The notes beneath the pieces were generated by a model. The model searched no databases, was not told the DNA's origin, and saw only the letters and a program-made list of their open reading frames with translations. A stretch of DNA of 64,000 nt from Barthelona sp. PCE (Eukaryota; Metamonada: BaSk clade), in the NCBI GenBank assembly GCA_040285745.1, contig JAUFOR010000008.1, positions 2,106,505 to 2,170,504 of the forward strand. The letters run 5' to 3'. The position numbers were made by a program, and so were the translations under genes. How positions within the stretch are numbered: position 1 is the first letter of the stretch; the number at the start of each line of letters is the position of its first letter. Below, piece after piece: positions 50,364 through 60,277 of the stretch.

Positions 50364-50769
50364 TCAATGTTTCGGAGACATTTTTTCAAAAGTAATCTCT
50401 ACAGTGTATTTAGGAGAACTAAAATTATCATGTTCACGTATCTAGTATATCATGAATATGTGACCAGAGACGGTCTTTATGTATTTCATTTTAGAATGTT
50501 ATCATTCCTTTAAGCATCAACCACCGGTTTGATGTTCAGTAAGTCCATGGTACAAATAAGAATAAAAATAATACAGGCTGGCTTACCATACATGCGTTTG
50601 TTTCCACCAAATAACTATCAATATTTAAAGCGGAAAAAATGTTAAATTCGAATAAAAAACGTTCAGGCACTATTACATGTTCAGAAAACGCAGAGCATGA
50701 TTCCTTGTAAACAAGAAAGAGAAACTTAAAAAAATAAATGCCCTCATCGTTCAAGTCTTCTGTTGCCAT
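50364..50769 (-). CDS. putative small two-exon gene
   Basis: Model: exon 1 50769-50587 (61 codons, ATG start), intron 50586-50442 (145 nt, 5' GTAAGC, 3' ATGATATACTAG), exon 2 50441-50364 ending TGA. Joined in phase 0 it encodes 86 residues, acidic at the N-terminus, with an EFNIFSALNIDSYLVE segment and C-terminus KYTVEITFEKMSPKH. The 3' splice site resembles that of the kinesin intron. Family not recognised; the intron is predicted only from frame and motifs, and another frame just upstream of exon 2 is also open for 17 codons. Confidence 0.4.
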
Positions 50770-51093
50770 ATATAAGAAATTCAATAGTTAACATGGTATC
50801 CAATTGAAGTCGAAAAGTTCTACGTCATCGTTTCTTGATAACATAATATTTTCAAAATACATTAAAAAATAATGTGCAAAAGTAAAGAATGAAAAAAATT
50901 ATAAAAAAAAATCCCAAAGCGCCCTTTTTATCTTGATTATAGAATTTTCATAAAAACATCTTTCAGAACTCACAATAACCTCATAAGGGAATAACATAGA
51001 ACACACCAATTTTAAAAATCACAATTATTTTGTTTAGTAAAGAATGTTTGTTGGACACCAGTCTGAATATTTGTTCATCTGATTTTCAGTCTA
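50770..51093. other. intergenic, nothing recognised
   Basis: 324 bp of AT-rich sequence between the small two-exon gene and the 3' end of the third paralogue, with poly-A/poly-T runs near 50890-50910. No ORF, RNA or repeat noticed. Confidence 0.3.
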
Positions 51094-53205
51094 TCAACAA
51101 CATTGTTCATGATAATCGGGCATGTGATACTCAAAGATGGACGCCTCGGCCAGGAACGATGGAAGGTGGAACCTTTCCACTGTGGGATTGATCGATTCCG
51201 GGTCTTCCTCAATATTGTAAGTTTTCAACAACATTGTTTTGGTCTCCACTTCGTATGACATGTCTTGAACAGTGTTATTGGGCAGATTTGGATCGTTGCT
51301 TATCTTCATGTTAGAAGAATATGGTAAATTGTCGTTTGTGTAAAAATGCGTTTCAATTGCACCATCTTCAACGTATACTTTAATGATACCACCCCTCACC
51401 TGTATGTATGAATCACTCACGAAATTACGGAAACTGTGGCCTTCCTCCGCTTCATCAAACATATCATACTGATAAAGGTGAACAGGCTCTAAGAAGCTTC
51501 CTGTTGACCAATCAAGACAATGCAAATATTCCGCTTCAAGACCTTCATCATCTTCCCGTACAACAAATAGCTGATGATCAGGTGTTTCATTCAATGGACC
51601 AGGGTTAAAGTAAACATCCTCCACAGATCTATGTTCAGAAACAATGTGCTTTTGAACCTCCACATCATACCCGTTGACATTGAGCTGAAAAAAATGGATT
51701 GAATTTCTACACAGAATGCACGCTGAATTATCAAAATGTGAACCATGAACTCTTCTAACTTTCACATTCGGTGGAAGTTCCAAAATCAGCTTTTTTCCCA
51801 AATACACCGAGAGTGCATCATCTTCACGATAGTCAACATTTAAGGGCAACCCAAGAATAAAACCATAATTTTTAAAGCCGCAATGAGGTAAAATGGTTGT
51901 GATAGGTTTGGATTCTGACCAGTGCCAGTGAATTTTGACATATGTATTAGTTTCACCACGGTCCTCTGCCATTACAAAAAAATCACCTGCTTCATTTGGA
52001 TGAACTGATAAGATCTTGTACCTCGTACGTGAAAATGGTTTCTTATACCCACGCAGCACAATAAACTTCCTTTCTTTAAAAAAAAAGTAATATCTTATGA
52101 AAGAGTCATCATACACTTCAGCTATTCCATCAAAAAATATTTTCTTTGATTTAAGTCTTTTCAAACGCATCACCTCATTATCAACTGTTCTGAATTTGAT
52201 TGGGCCATAACATTTTGTAATTTTATCAGCACCAAAAAAAACACAATCTTCATCACGAAAGGAATTATCGTTCAAATCTATATGCTTCCAGCCATCGCAA
52301 ATTACGTTCTTAAAATTCAGTTTACCCTCTGACATCTTCAATTCACCGTTTTCGATATGAACCATTGTGAATCTTGATCCAATGAATACCATTGACAAAA
52401 CATCTTGAGTGAGCGTTAATAATGCAATTTTTGAGTTTTTCTTAATATACAATCCTTTAAGCTGCGGAAACCTTTCTGTCAAGTTAACTTGGTTCCTTTG
52501 ACTGTCAAATATTACCAATTCACCATATCTATGAACTGAAAAAATGCAATCCGAGTTTAAGCACCCGAAGTATCTTGAATCAATACCATACAACTGCTCA
52601 ATATCAGGTTCATGTACCTCGTCCATGTCATCTGCAGAAAAATTGTAATGCCATGTGGTATCATCTTGGTATTTCTTTAACAAAATGTAGTTTGAATTAA
52701 TGGTTGGTTGAGAGTCATAATCTCCAAGACATCTATATTCCTCCGTTTGCACATTTAATATGTAGCACTGTATCACTTGCCTGTTATTAACGGTATCACT
52801 AATGGTGAATAGTAGGTGGTTTTCATCCATCGGAAATATTCTGCTAATTTGAAACCTTCCTATGTTGTCAAAAGGGAAGGGTATTCTCCTTCTTGTATGT
52901 TCATCGCTCATGATATCACTAAACAATAAAATATCAAGATGGGTTAAAATACCACTGTCGTCAAAAAACTTTTCGATGATCATGTAAGATTCTCCAGCTT
53001 TTAATTTGGATGTGTACTGAAGAGGCTTACGCGTATCCTCCACATACCCAACAAAGTCCTTGTCTTCAATAGCGCTTTCAATGAGGCTGATTTCGGTGAT
53101 TTCTCTTGACTTAATCAATGCTACGCCCTCTCCCTCAAATATCAGCTGCCCCTCGGGATATGCCTTCATTACAAGGTCATCCTCGAATTTACGAACCCTG
53201 GGCAT
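51094..53205 (-). CDS. propeller-family paralogue, 703 aa
   Basis: Intact copy starting MPRVRKFEDDL and ending FHLPSFLAEASIFEYHMP. Shares long blocks with the broken copy at 44141-46240 (DDMDEVHEPDIEQL-GIDS, TERFPQLKGL, LTLTQDVLSM, CLDWSTGSFLEPV, NDPNLPNN), so these two are the youngest duplicates. Strand-rich, soluble, no catalytic motif. The arrangement of three same-strand copies in 9 kb suggests expansion by tandem duplication. Function unknown. Confidence 0.75.
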   Translation of the reverse strand: MPRVRKFEDDLVMKAYPEGQLIFEGEGVALIKSREITEISLIESAIEDKDFVGYVEDTRKPLQYTSKLKAGESYMIIEKFFDDSGILTHLDILLFSDIMSDEHTRRRIPFPFDNIGRFQISRIFPMDENHLLFTISDTVNNRQVIQCYILNVQTEEYRCLGDYDSQPTINSNYILLKKYQDDTTWHYNFSADDMDEVHEPDIEQLYGIDSRYFGCLNSDCIFSVHRYGELVIFDSQRNQVNLTERFPQLKGLYIKKNSKIALLTLTQDVLSMVFIGSRFTMVHIENGELKMSEGKLNFKNVICDGWKHIDLNDNSFRDEDCVFFGADKITKCYGPIKFRTVDNEVMRLKRLKSKKIFFDGIAEVYDDSFIRYYFFFKERKFIVLRGYKKPFSRTRYKILSVHPNEAGDFFVMAEDRGETNTYVKIHWHWSESKPITTILPHCGFKNYGFILGLPLNVDYREDDALSVYLGKKLILELPPNVKVRRVHGSHFDNSACILCRNSIHFFQLNVNGYDVEVQKHIVSEHRSVEDVYFNPGPLNETPDHQLFVVREDDEGLEAEYLHCLDWSTGSFLEPVHLYQYDMFDEAEEGHSFRNFVSDSYIQVRGGIIKVYVEDGAIETHFYTNDNLPYSSNMKISNDPNLPNNTVQDMSYEVETKTMLLKTYNIEEDPESINPTVERFHLPSFLAEASIFEYHMPDYHEQCC

Positions 53206-54779
53206 ATATAGCTGTAATGAAGTAGGTGAATATTAAGATAGCTTGCATATATTAAATATTAGTGCTTGCACGTGGCATATAAAGATGATATAATACACGT
53301 GAAGCGTAAACAGAAAGCGCGAATGTGAAACAGGACTGCATTCGAATTTCTATCCCCTCACAGATTTATTGATGTGGTTCGCAGGGCTTGTAGCACGTGG
53401 CACGTAAGATTGTTGGCACGTGAGGGCATTGGCTTGGTTGTGGGGCACTTTTTTGCTGCGTTGTGGGTACGGCTCGCGCCTTTTGGGATGTGCTTCATTG
53501 TACACGCATAAGCATTCAGTAAGCACCGCTGCATGCGTCACTGGATGCTAGACTGCGCCAAAACTTCTGTTTCCAAATTTTCAGCCTAATTCTCATCAGA
53601 TTTTCCTGATTCACACGATGCCAACCGTAAAGCGTGAATGTGAGGACGACGATATCGACGTTCAAACGTCTTTTGAGTTTGTGCTGGATTGAACCACTGT
53701 TTTGGTGGCATTACGAAAGTCATGATGCCAATCTTGTCGCCAACGATTCCAATTTTGGTGACATATAGGAAGAGATCCGGTTGCTGACAGGATGTTCGAC
53801 TGATGTATGTTTGTTGAAAGAGACGAAGGTTTGAAAATTGAATAATAAGAGGGAGAATCGAAATTCTTTTTTTTATCCAAGGTATCGTTACAAATGGATA
53901 TATGATATGGGTGCTTCATAAGAATATTGTACAACTGCATATGCTTACAAATCACTAATTTTCAGATTTGTATTTAATCACTCAGTCAGAGAATGTTGTT
54001 TTTAATGTTTTCTATTTCTTTATATTAGGAATTGAGATATTGAGATATTCCATATGTTTTTGCAGTATCCCAGTGACACAATGCCTCTCATCATTGATTG
54101 GCATCATCATGGACAGTGAATATTGAGAATAACTTGATGGCAATTATGAATATGCACTGCAGCAGAGTAGAATCAACGTTTGCTGAGATCATAGCGTTGG
54201 TACAGCGTGACCCCAGCGTTGTCTTATATCGATAATAAATTCGTGAATAATGAGTTTTAAACTTTTTTGAAAACAGAAATGAAAGCATTCTTTTGTCGTG
54301 ACTGGTTGGAGCAGCATTTTGAATTTTTTTGAGTGAGCATGTTACCGTGTTGTGTATGCGTTTATCCGTTGTAAGCCTGGCATAACTCGGTGCATACAGA
54401 GATACAGTTGCAGGTTCATGCATGCGGCATCTCTGGCTATTTGAATGTGTTGTGCAATTGGATGGTATGTGCTTATAAGTGGTGCAGCTCTGGTATAGCA
54501 ATAAATTTGAGCTCAAAAAAAGAAAAAAATGTTGCACGCACCTGTAATGCTCTGTGCATATTTCCGTCGTGATGGGGTTGATATATATGATATGTATTGC
54601 AGTATGTTGCAGGACTGCGAGTGGAATCTTAATGGAATAAAAGATACGTTTTTTCTCGGCGCTGCGTGGCTATTTTTTCATTTCAATCAAGTTTAGTGTT
54701 AGTATATGTGCTTCTTATGCGTGGAGACCAATTTTGATTGAGAGCGCGAATTCTTAAGAGGAGAAATGAGCTCTTAGAA
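53206..54779. other. gene-poor interval
   Basis: About 1.6 kb with no convincing gene. Open frames of 60-150 codons exist on the minus strand but begin at non-ATG codons or have erratic composition. A 24-codon ATG frame at 53618 (MPTVKRECEDDDIDV) looks protein-like but stops at once. CACGTGGCACGT-type words recur near 53391-53430. It may be old transposon or gene debris. Confidence 0.35.
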
Positions 54780-55296
54780 ATTCCCAACTAGAAAGTTACC
54801 CCTAATAAGTCTGCTAATAAAATGAGAGAAATGCTACCGTGGAAATTTGGTTTTGCTGATATTTTTATTAGTATTTAGTGTGAGTTGAGTTTTGGAAACT
54901 ATTAACACGATATATCATAGATGTGATATATACAATAGACATTATCAAATTCAAACTGTAATATATGATTTTATAAGGAATGAACCTTATTCTGATTTCA
55001 CTAACATAATATATTAGCAATTCTTTTAGATATTCGCGTGGAATTTAGTATTTACTAATATTTGTGTTTGTGAACTTTTTGAGTTCGCATCACTATTGTT
55101 AAGATTTTTTTGTGATGCCCAACTTTTGGAATTCACTAATATCATTATTAGCAATTCGCTGAAAGTGAGCACGAGCGAATTTTTTTATTAGGCGCTAATG
55201 AATTATATTAGGGAGAAAATGAATAATTGGCGAGAAATCTCCGTTTACTAACATTATTATTACTTATATTTTTGAAATGGTCAAAACAAATCAAAC
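54780..55296. repeat. AT-rich degenerate repeats next to the retroelement
   Basis: ATTAG/CTAAT words occur at least ten times. A clear direct pair lies at 54997-55023 and 55132-55157 (both start TTCACTAA and end ATTAGCAATTC), 135 bp apart, suggesting a decayed roughly 135-bp tandem unit. It directly flanks the 3' end of the retrotransposon. Confidence 0.45.
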
Positions 55297-55400
55297 TCCG
55301 CCGAAACGCGCGTAGAGTAGTAAATAGTTTATTAGTTTTCGAGCAAGCTGTCCCGGATTCTCGTATGTACTGTTCCTTGGTCTTCTGCTAACTGTTAGTA

Positions 55401-55661
55401 TCAGACTCTACGCCTGCTCCTTGCTGCCCTCATAATGTTCTTCATAGCATAAGCGTGAAAAGCAAATAGATGGTAGCTAAGACCTTTTTTAAGTTTCGTT
55501 CCACTGGTCTTAATTGATTGCGACGTTGATCTCTCGTTCAACGACTCGAGCACCTGTTCCCACGACGTGTAAGCTAGCTCGAAATTGTATTTCTCGCGTG
55601 CCTTCGACGTCGGTTCCCACAACATCGGATCCCAAATGGCTCCTCCGTGCGCAACGGCCAT
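55401..55661 (-). CDS. C-terminal portion of the retrotransposon polyprotein in a shifted frame
   Basis: 86 codons (IWDPMLWEP..., SLNERSTSQS, basic end SRRRV) ending TGA at 55403-55401. The frame extends upstream of its ATG as far as about 55690, where it overlaps the endonuclease frame; the ORF2 frame instead runs into a short Arg-rich tail ending at 55574. The same region is present in copy B, so this is probably the genuine C-terminus, separated here by a one-base indel or by programmed frameshifting. Confidence 0.55.
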   Translation of the reverse strand: MAVAHGGAIWDPMLWEPTSKAREKYNFELAYTSWEQVLESLNERSTSQSIKTSGTKLKKGLSYHLFAFHAYAMKNIMRAARSRRRV

Positions 55662-58600
55662 AATCTTGACCGGCGGGTCATCAAAGTTTTGTACTTATTT
55701 AGCTTCTTGTAAAAATAGGCTGCACGTACGTGACCTCGATCTTTGCTCGTGAACGGCGATGTAGTCATAACATCCACCACAACCTTGGGTCCGCTTGCTT
55801 CCAGTATTGCAAAATCTGGTCGCTTACGTTCTTTCCGATTGGGGCACGACTCACCACTTTCGTACCGTTCATGTGTCCAACCCAATTGTACACGATGTAT
55901 GTCACTGTACTCCTCAAACTTTCTTTTAGGAATTGGCTTATCCAAGTTGAAAATATGAGCATTTCCTGATTTTCGAACAGTATCAACTGTTTTCTCAAGA
56001 ATGTTGTTGTGCAGTTTGACGACAAGACCGTGATTTTTTGAACAAGAATAATGATGACTTCTTCTGTCCAAAACCTTCTCTCCACAGAAGTTGCACCGCC
56101 CAGAGGCGTACATTTCGCGAAGTTCAGGGAACAACAATTGGTATATACCGGCTAAAGCATAACCAAACATGTAACGCTCATCAAACATTGAATGAATATT
56201 GGCAACTGACCTTTGGGGCCATGTGGCGACGGTAGCATCGAGTGACCAGGCAACAGAACGCTGAGACATCAAGGCGTCTCGGGATATAAATGATTCTGGA
56301 TGGAAACGACAATGTTTGATCGCATAATCAAACAATTCGAAAAAACGTTTTGTGAGAATGTTTTGTAGTTTGCTTTTTTGACGCACAATATTAGTAGCCA
56401 TACTGATCTCAACATCGTACGACTCCATCTGAGTGTGCTGCCCATAGTTTACGGCAAGCCACAGTAAATTTGAAGCAAATTCATGCTTTGTTTCACTGTT
56501 AAGAGAAACTGCTTCCACAAGTTTGTGTTGGCAATCCTCATCTTGGTAATGAGCATCCGGCATAAAGTAGGGTTTGTTATCTTTGTCATAGTTGAATCTA
56601 GCTGCGGCCAAATAACGTGGGCTAAGCCTAGTGAAATCCGACCACTCAATCAAATTGAAACGCTTGATTGAGCTACTTACCGAAGCGGTACTTGCCAAGT
56701 CAGCTATTTTGTGGAGAAACACAAAGTCTAGACAACCAGTCCCACCAAGAGACAAAGGATAACGGAGAGTTGGAGCTTCATCGATCGATAACTCATCGGC
56801 TCCAGGAATCATCTCAAGAAGTAAATTCTGTTTGATGGTCCTTTCCATATCATCAACTGCATCTTCAGTGAGAGTCACCGAGCGTACGTGATGAATGAGC
56901 ATCTGATCAATCGACATAGAAGCAAGATACTTGAACAAAGCTGTCCCTGGACTTATATACTCGAGAAGTTGTTTGACGCCATTGCTAAATCTTGCGCATG
57001 CATGACTAACATTAAAGTCGCCAATCTGAGTACCTAACAATTGATAAAAAGCTAAGCTTAAGTTGTGGGTAGCGATGTTCTCTTGCTCTTCACCTCTTGG
57101 AAATATCCTTGAAGCGAAAGCAATACTCCCGGCTCCATACCCCACCAGCTCACACTTCTCAGCGTTCACTTTCAGGTTATAGAACTCGAGCTTACCCTTG
57201 ATTACATCAAAGGTTGACATGACAGTTGATGGTTCACCAACAATATAAATATCGTCAGCATACGCGTACATATTGACTGAATCTGGGGCTACGGCTTTCG
57301 TATCCTTCAAAACTTCAGCAATAAGAAGAGCAAACAACAACGGAGACGTTGCGTTACCCTGTAACACGCCCATACAACTATCAAAAGGAAGGCGCTCTCC
57401 ATTCGACCAAATCGGAATTGGCCTTTTGCACATCTGATGATATGCTTGGAAGCACCAAGGAGCATGTGCAGCGACAATATGCAGCAGCTTGTCACGACGA
57501 ACGCTGTTGAAGGCGTTAGCAATGTCAATAACAAGAGCAACATTACGATCACTTCGCTTTAGATTAACATCCACGAGGTTTGCGACCAGAGCAGTAGCAT
57601 CCCGCATCCCAGCACCGAATTGTTTGTGTTTAAACAAGTACTTTTTGACACGTTCAGACTGAAACTTCAGATCTTGACTCGCGATGATCTTATCAGCGAT
57701 ACCACCGAGTGCAGAGGCAACTGCGATGGGGCGTACAGGCATATGCTCACCCTCTTGAAGCTCCTCCACATGCTTTTTGTTAAGAGCAATTAGTCGGATA
57801 TTCCAAAGGGCCCACGGGCGCGATCCGAACGCATAATCATTGATAACTTGAGTAAAAGCATCCATGTAGCGATCGTTACGATAGATTTCAGCCACAAATA
57901 ACTTAAGTAAATATGGCATCACTCCATCGGCACCGGCAGAAATGTACTTTTTGACTTTTTTGGTGGTCTCATACACCATATCTTTCGATATTATGAATTC
58001 CTCAGGGTCCCACTCACCTCTCTTGAAAGAACTCATGGTTTCGCGCAGAATCGCATCAGAAACTGGTGCACTGACTGGATGCTTTGATTGCATCTGTTCC
58101 AGCACGTTAGTATCTGATAAAGGCATGGTACCTTGACTCTTTGCTAGCCTTATGGCCTTTCCTGGTTGGTTGGCGTCTGCGTACTTCTTCATACGAAGGC
58201 TTACAGACTCCCTAGACTCAACGGATGGCTGATTGGAACGTTGCCTCGGCGTCTTACCAAAACATAGCGCAGAAGCTGCAACTATTAGAGCCTCGCCTAT
58301 ACATCGTTGAGACTCACGTAATGGAGTATTCCGTATTAACAAACCAATCTTCAGGACACAGAAATATAGCTTTCTTGATTTCTTATCACCAATTAAATTA
58401 TCTTGGTTCTCGATAACTTTCTGAAAAACAAACTCATTAAAAACTTCTAGAGCATCGTCTTTGTCTAGGTCTGGTCGTAAAGAATGTAGAGCCAGGACCC
58501 CGGACAATTTGTTGACAAACTCCTTGATTCTCACAAGTGTTTCAATATTACCGCTCTGCCACTGAGGCAATCGCGGTGGATTAGCGCAATAAGCGCCCAG

Positions 58601-60256
58601 AAGTTCTCCAAAGAAATCTTCAGCAACTCTTCTCTCAGCAATTTCGCTATTACCGTCAGTTGCACAAAGTCGATTGAATCGGACCAGCGGGTCGTACAGT
58701 AAAATGGGGAAAGTGTATTCCATACGAGAACTTGAAACTGGGTATGTAACATTGCTCATAATAGGAGGAGCTTGGTTGGTAACACTGCTCGTAACAGGAA
58801 TTGAAGGCGTCGGGTTAGTATCTACCGGGTCAACATCCAATGTATGTGACTGTGACTGGTTCCGGTTAACCAATGCTGGCGCTCCAACTTCTTGGAAGAC
58901 AGGATCATGCGATTCTGGATCACTTTCCACCTTAAAAATATGACTGAGTAGAGGAATCATTCTACTACTAAAACATGGGAAGAGACGGTACAATTTTCTA
59001 CTTCCATTGAATTCCAAACAGGCCTTGATAAACGCAAACATCACGAAATAGAAATTATCCGTGAACGGTTCTACATTCTGCCAATGATAAACATTCTGGC
59101 CACGCGAGTCCATTCTGAATTTCATACAAGACACACTTCTAACGAAATTGATTGCTGCCGGATGTAAAATCCTGCAACGCTCATCTTCCTTTTCCTCAGA
59201 AGCGACACTCCTTATAGTGTCATCCAAATGTGTGAATCTCTCGTCTCCAAACTTCTCATTGATAGCATGTACAATCTCGTTTGCATCAACACCAGTGCTG
59301 CATACTTTCAGGATAGCATGTGCAATAACGAGTTGTCCTCGTGTACCTGGGCTTGAAAGACGTACACCAACGGTTTCCATCTTCTCACCTTCAATACTGC
59401 GTAAAGACAACCAATCTGCGTCAGTGCACAAGCCACTCCACTGATCATGAACATTTTGTCGAATTATTTCTATGGACGGGGCTCTCCTGTTGTTTGAAGA
59501 AACTTTCGTCCTTTGAATTATTGACAACATCTGCTCACCGAACTCTGTTAGTTGGTACTTGACATCTTCCTTAAAATACATAATTGTTTGCAAAGGACTA
59601 TGTGGCGTAGTATCACTTGGATTGGCTAACATTGTTTCGAGTTCCTCATATACCCTCTCTATTTCTGGATCGGTTACATAAGCTGCAGGAGGAGTCCTAG
59701 ATACTTCTTGCTCTTCATACAAATAATAATCATCATCATAAGTCCACTCTGGAAGTGGGGGAGGTGAGTCTACAGTATCTGAAAATGTATCTGATAATGT
59801 ATTGTGAAGAGAAAGGGTCACAAGGTTGAGCTGTGACTGTCGGTAGAGATATTCTACCACACTATTTGTCAGTTTTAGCGACAGAACACGACACAGTTGC
59901 AAAACGCACGAAACCATGAAAATAGCGTCGTGGCATGCATATAATGATAACACAGTGTCGTGGGGGACAGCTTGGGCCCGTGTGCGGGGCATAATGATCG
60001 AATGAAGTGATGTTAAAAATCGTGAACTCCATAAGCTACCACAAATCATATTTTGGAAAAATAAATTCTGAAGTTTGCAGTAGGCACACTCTGAGTAGAG
60101 CTTGTGGACAAGTATCTTGACAAAACCGGCATAACGTGACCCAAATTTACCAAAGTCTTCATCTACCTTACGCAGGCATATGGGCTCAAATGGCGTATAT
60201 TGGTGGTCGTAGAGTACGTGGGGCGCCCCAGAGGACCTGTTACTGCTCGGAATCAT
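55574..60256 (-). CDS. ORF2: reverse transcriptase with restriction-like endonuclease
   Basis: 1560 residues. The RT domain spans about 720-1130: ISAGADGVMPYLL, RPIAVASALGGIADK, VIDIANAFNS (motif A, about 911), QGNATSPLLF (motif B) and the catalytic YADD at 999-1002 (57262-57251). A CCHC knuckle (CNFC...HH...C, about 1387) precedes a PD-(D/E)xK endonuclease: RPDFAI, VVVDV, then a Lys/Tyr helix. This is the target-primed reverse transcription machinery. The N-terminal 700 residues are Pro/Ser-rich in part, with no DNA-binding motif I can name. The first ATG overlaps the ORF1 stop as ATGA; an internal ATG at residue 89 (59992) is another possible start. Confidence 0.85.
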   Translation of the reverse strand: MIPSSNRSSGAPHVLYDHQYTPFEPICLRKVDEDFGKFGSRYAGFVKILVHKLYSECAYCKLQNLFFQNMICGSLWSSRFLTSLHSIIMPRTRAQAVPHDTVLSLYACHDAIFMVSCVLQLCRVLSLKLTNSVVEYLYRQSQLNLVTLSLHNTLSDTFSDTVDSPPPLPEWTYDDDYYLYEEQEVSRTPPAAYVTDPEIERVYEELETMLANPSDTTPHSPLQTIMYFKEDVKYQLTEFGEQMLSIIQRTKVSSNNRRAPSIEIIRQNVHDQWSGLCTDADWLSLRSIEGEKMETVGVRLSSPGTRGQLVIAHAILKVCSTGVDANEIVHAINEKFGDERFTHLDDTIRSVASEEKEDERCRILHPAAINFVRSVSCMKFRMDSRGQNVYHWQNVEPFTDNFYFVMFAFIKACLEFNGSRKLYRLFPCFSSRMIPLLSHIFKVESDPESHDPVFQEVGAPALVNRNQSQSHTLDVDPVDTNPTPSIPVTSSVTNQAPPIMSNVTYPVSSSRMEYTFPILLYDPLVRFNRLCATDGNSEIAERRVAEDFFGELLGAYCANPPRLPQWQSGNIETLVRIKEFVNKLSGVLALHSLRPDLDKDDALEVFNEFVFQKVIENQDNLIGDKKSRKLYFCVLKIGLLIRNTPLRESQRCIGEALIVAASALCFGKTPRQRSNQPSVESRESVSLRMKKYADANQPGKAIRLAKSQGTMPLSDTNVLEQMQSKHPVSAPVSDAILRETMSSFKRGEWDPEEFIISKDMVYETTKKVKKYISAGADGVMPYLLKLFVAEIYRNDRYMDAFTQVINDYAFGSRPWALWNIRLIALNKKHVEELQEGEHMPVRPIAVASALGGIADKIIASQDLKFQSERVKKYLFKHKQFGAGMRDATALVANLVDVNLKRSDRNVALVIDIANAFNSVRRDKLLHIVAAHAPWCFQAYHQMCKRPIPIWSNGERLPFDSCMGVLQGNATSPLLFALLIAEVLKDTKAVAPDSVNMYAYADDIYIVGEPSTVMSTFDVIKGKLEFYNLKVNAEKCELVGYGAGSIAFASRIFPRGEEQENIATHNLSLAFYQLLGTQIGDFNVSHACARFSNGVKQLLEYISPGTALFKYLASMSIDQMLIHHVRSVTLTEDAVDDMERTIKQNLLLEMIPGADELSIDEAPTLRYPLSLGGTGCLDFVFLHKIADLASTASVSSSIKRFNLIEWSDFTRLSPRYLAAARFNYDKDNKPYFMPDAHYQDEDCQHKLVEAVSLNSETKHEFASNLLWLAVNYGQHTQMESYDVEISMATNIVRQKSKLQNILTKRFFELFDYAIKHCRFHPESFISRDALMSQRSVAWSLDATVATWPQRSVANIHSMFDERYMFGYALAGIYQLLFPELREMYASGRCNFCGEKVLDRRSHHYSCSKNHGLVVKLHNNILEKTVDTVRKSGNAHIFNLDKPIPKRKFEEYSDIHRVQLGWTHERYESGESCPNRKERKRPDFAILEASGPKVVVDVMTTSPFTSKDRGHVRAAYFYKKLNKYKTLMTRRSRLWPLRTEEPFGIRCCGNRRRRHARNTISS

Positions 60257-60277
60257 CGAAAAATAGCGGCGAAACGG
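60238..60277. repeat. direct repeat, inner copy (start of ORF2)
   Basis: About 40 bp almost identical to 60948-60985; differs by a 3-base A insertion and one A deletion. It spans the ORF2 start codon (MIPSSN) and the sequence just upstream. Distance between the copies is 710 bp. Confidence 0.8.

Noticed and set aside
53662-53955. 97-codon minus-strand frame
   Set aside because: Low-complexity composition rich in His, Asn and Ser with no supporting context; likely chance in AT-rich DNA.
54091-54537. 148-codon minus-strand frame
   Set aside because: Begins at GTG, has erratic composition without domain-like pattern, and lies in a gene-poor interval.
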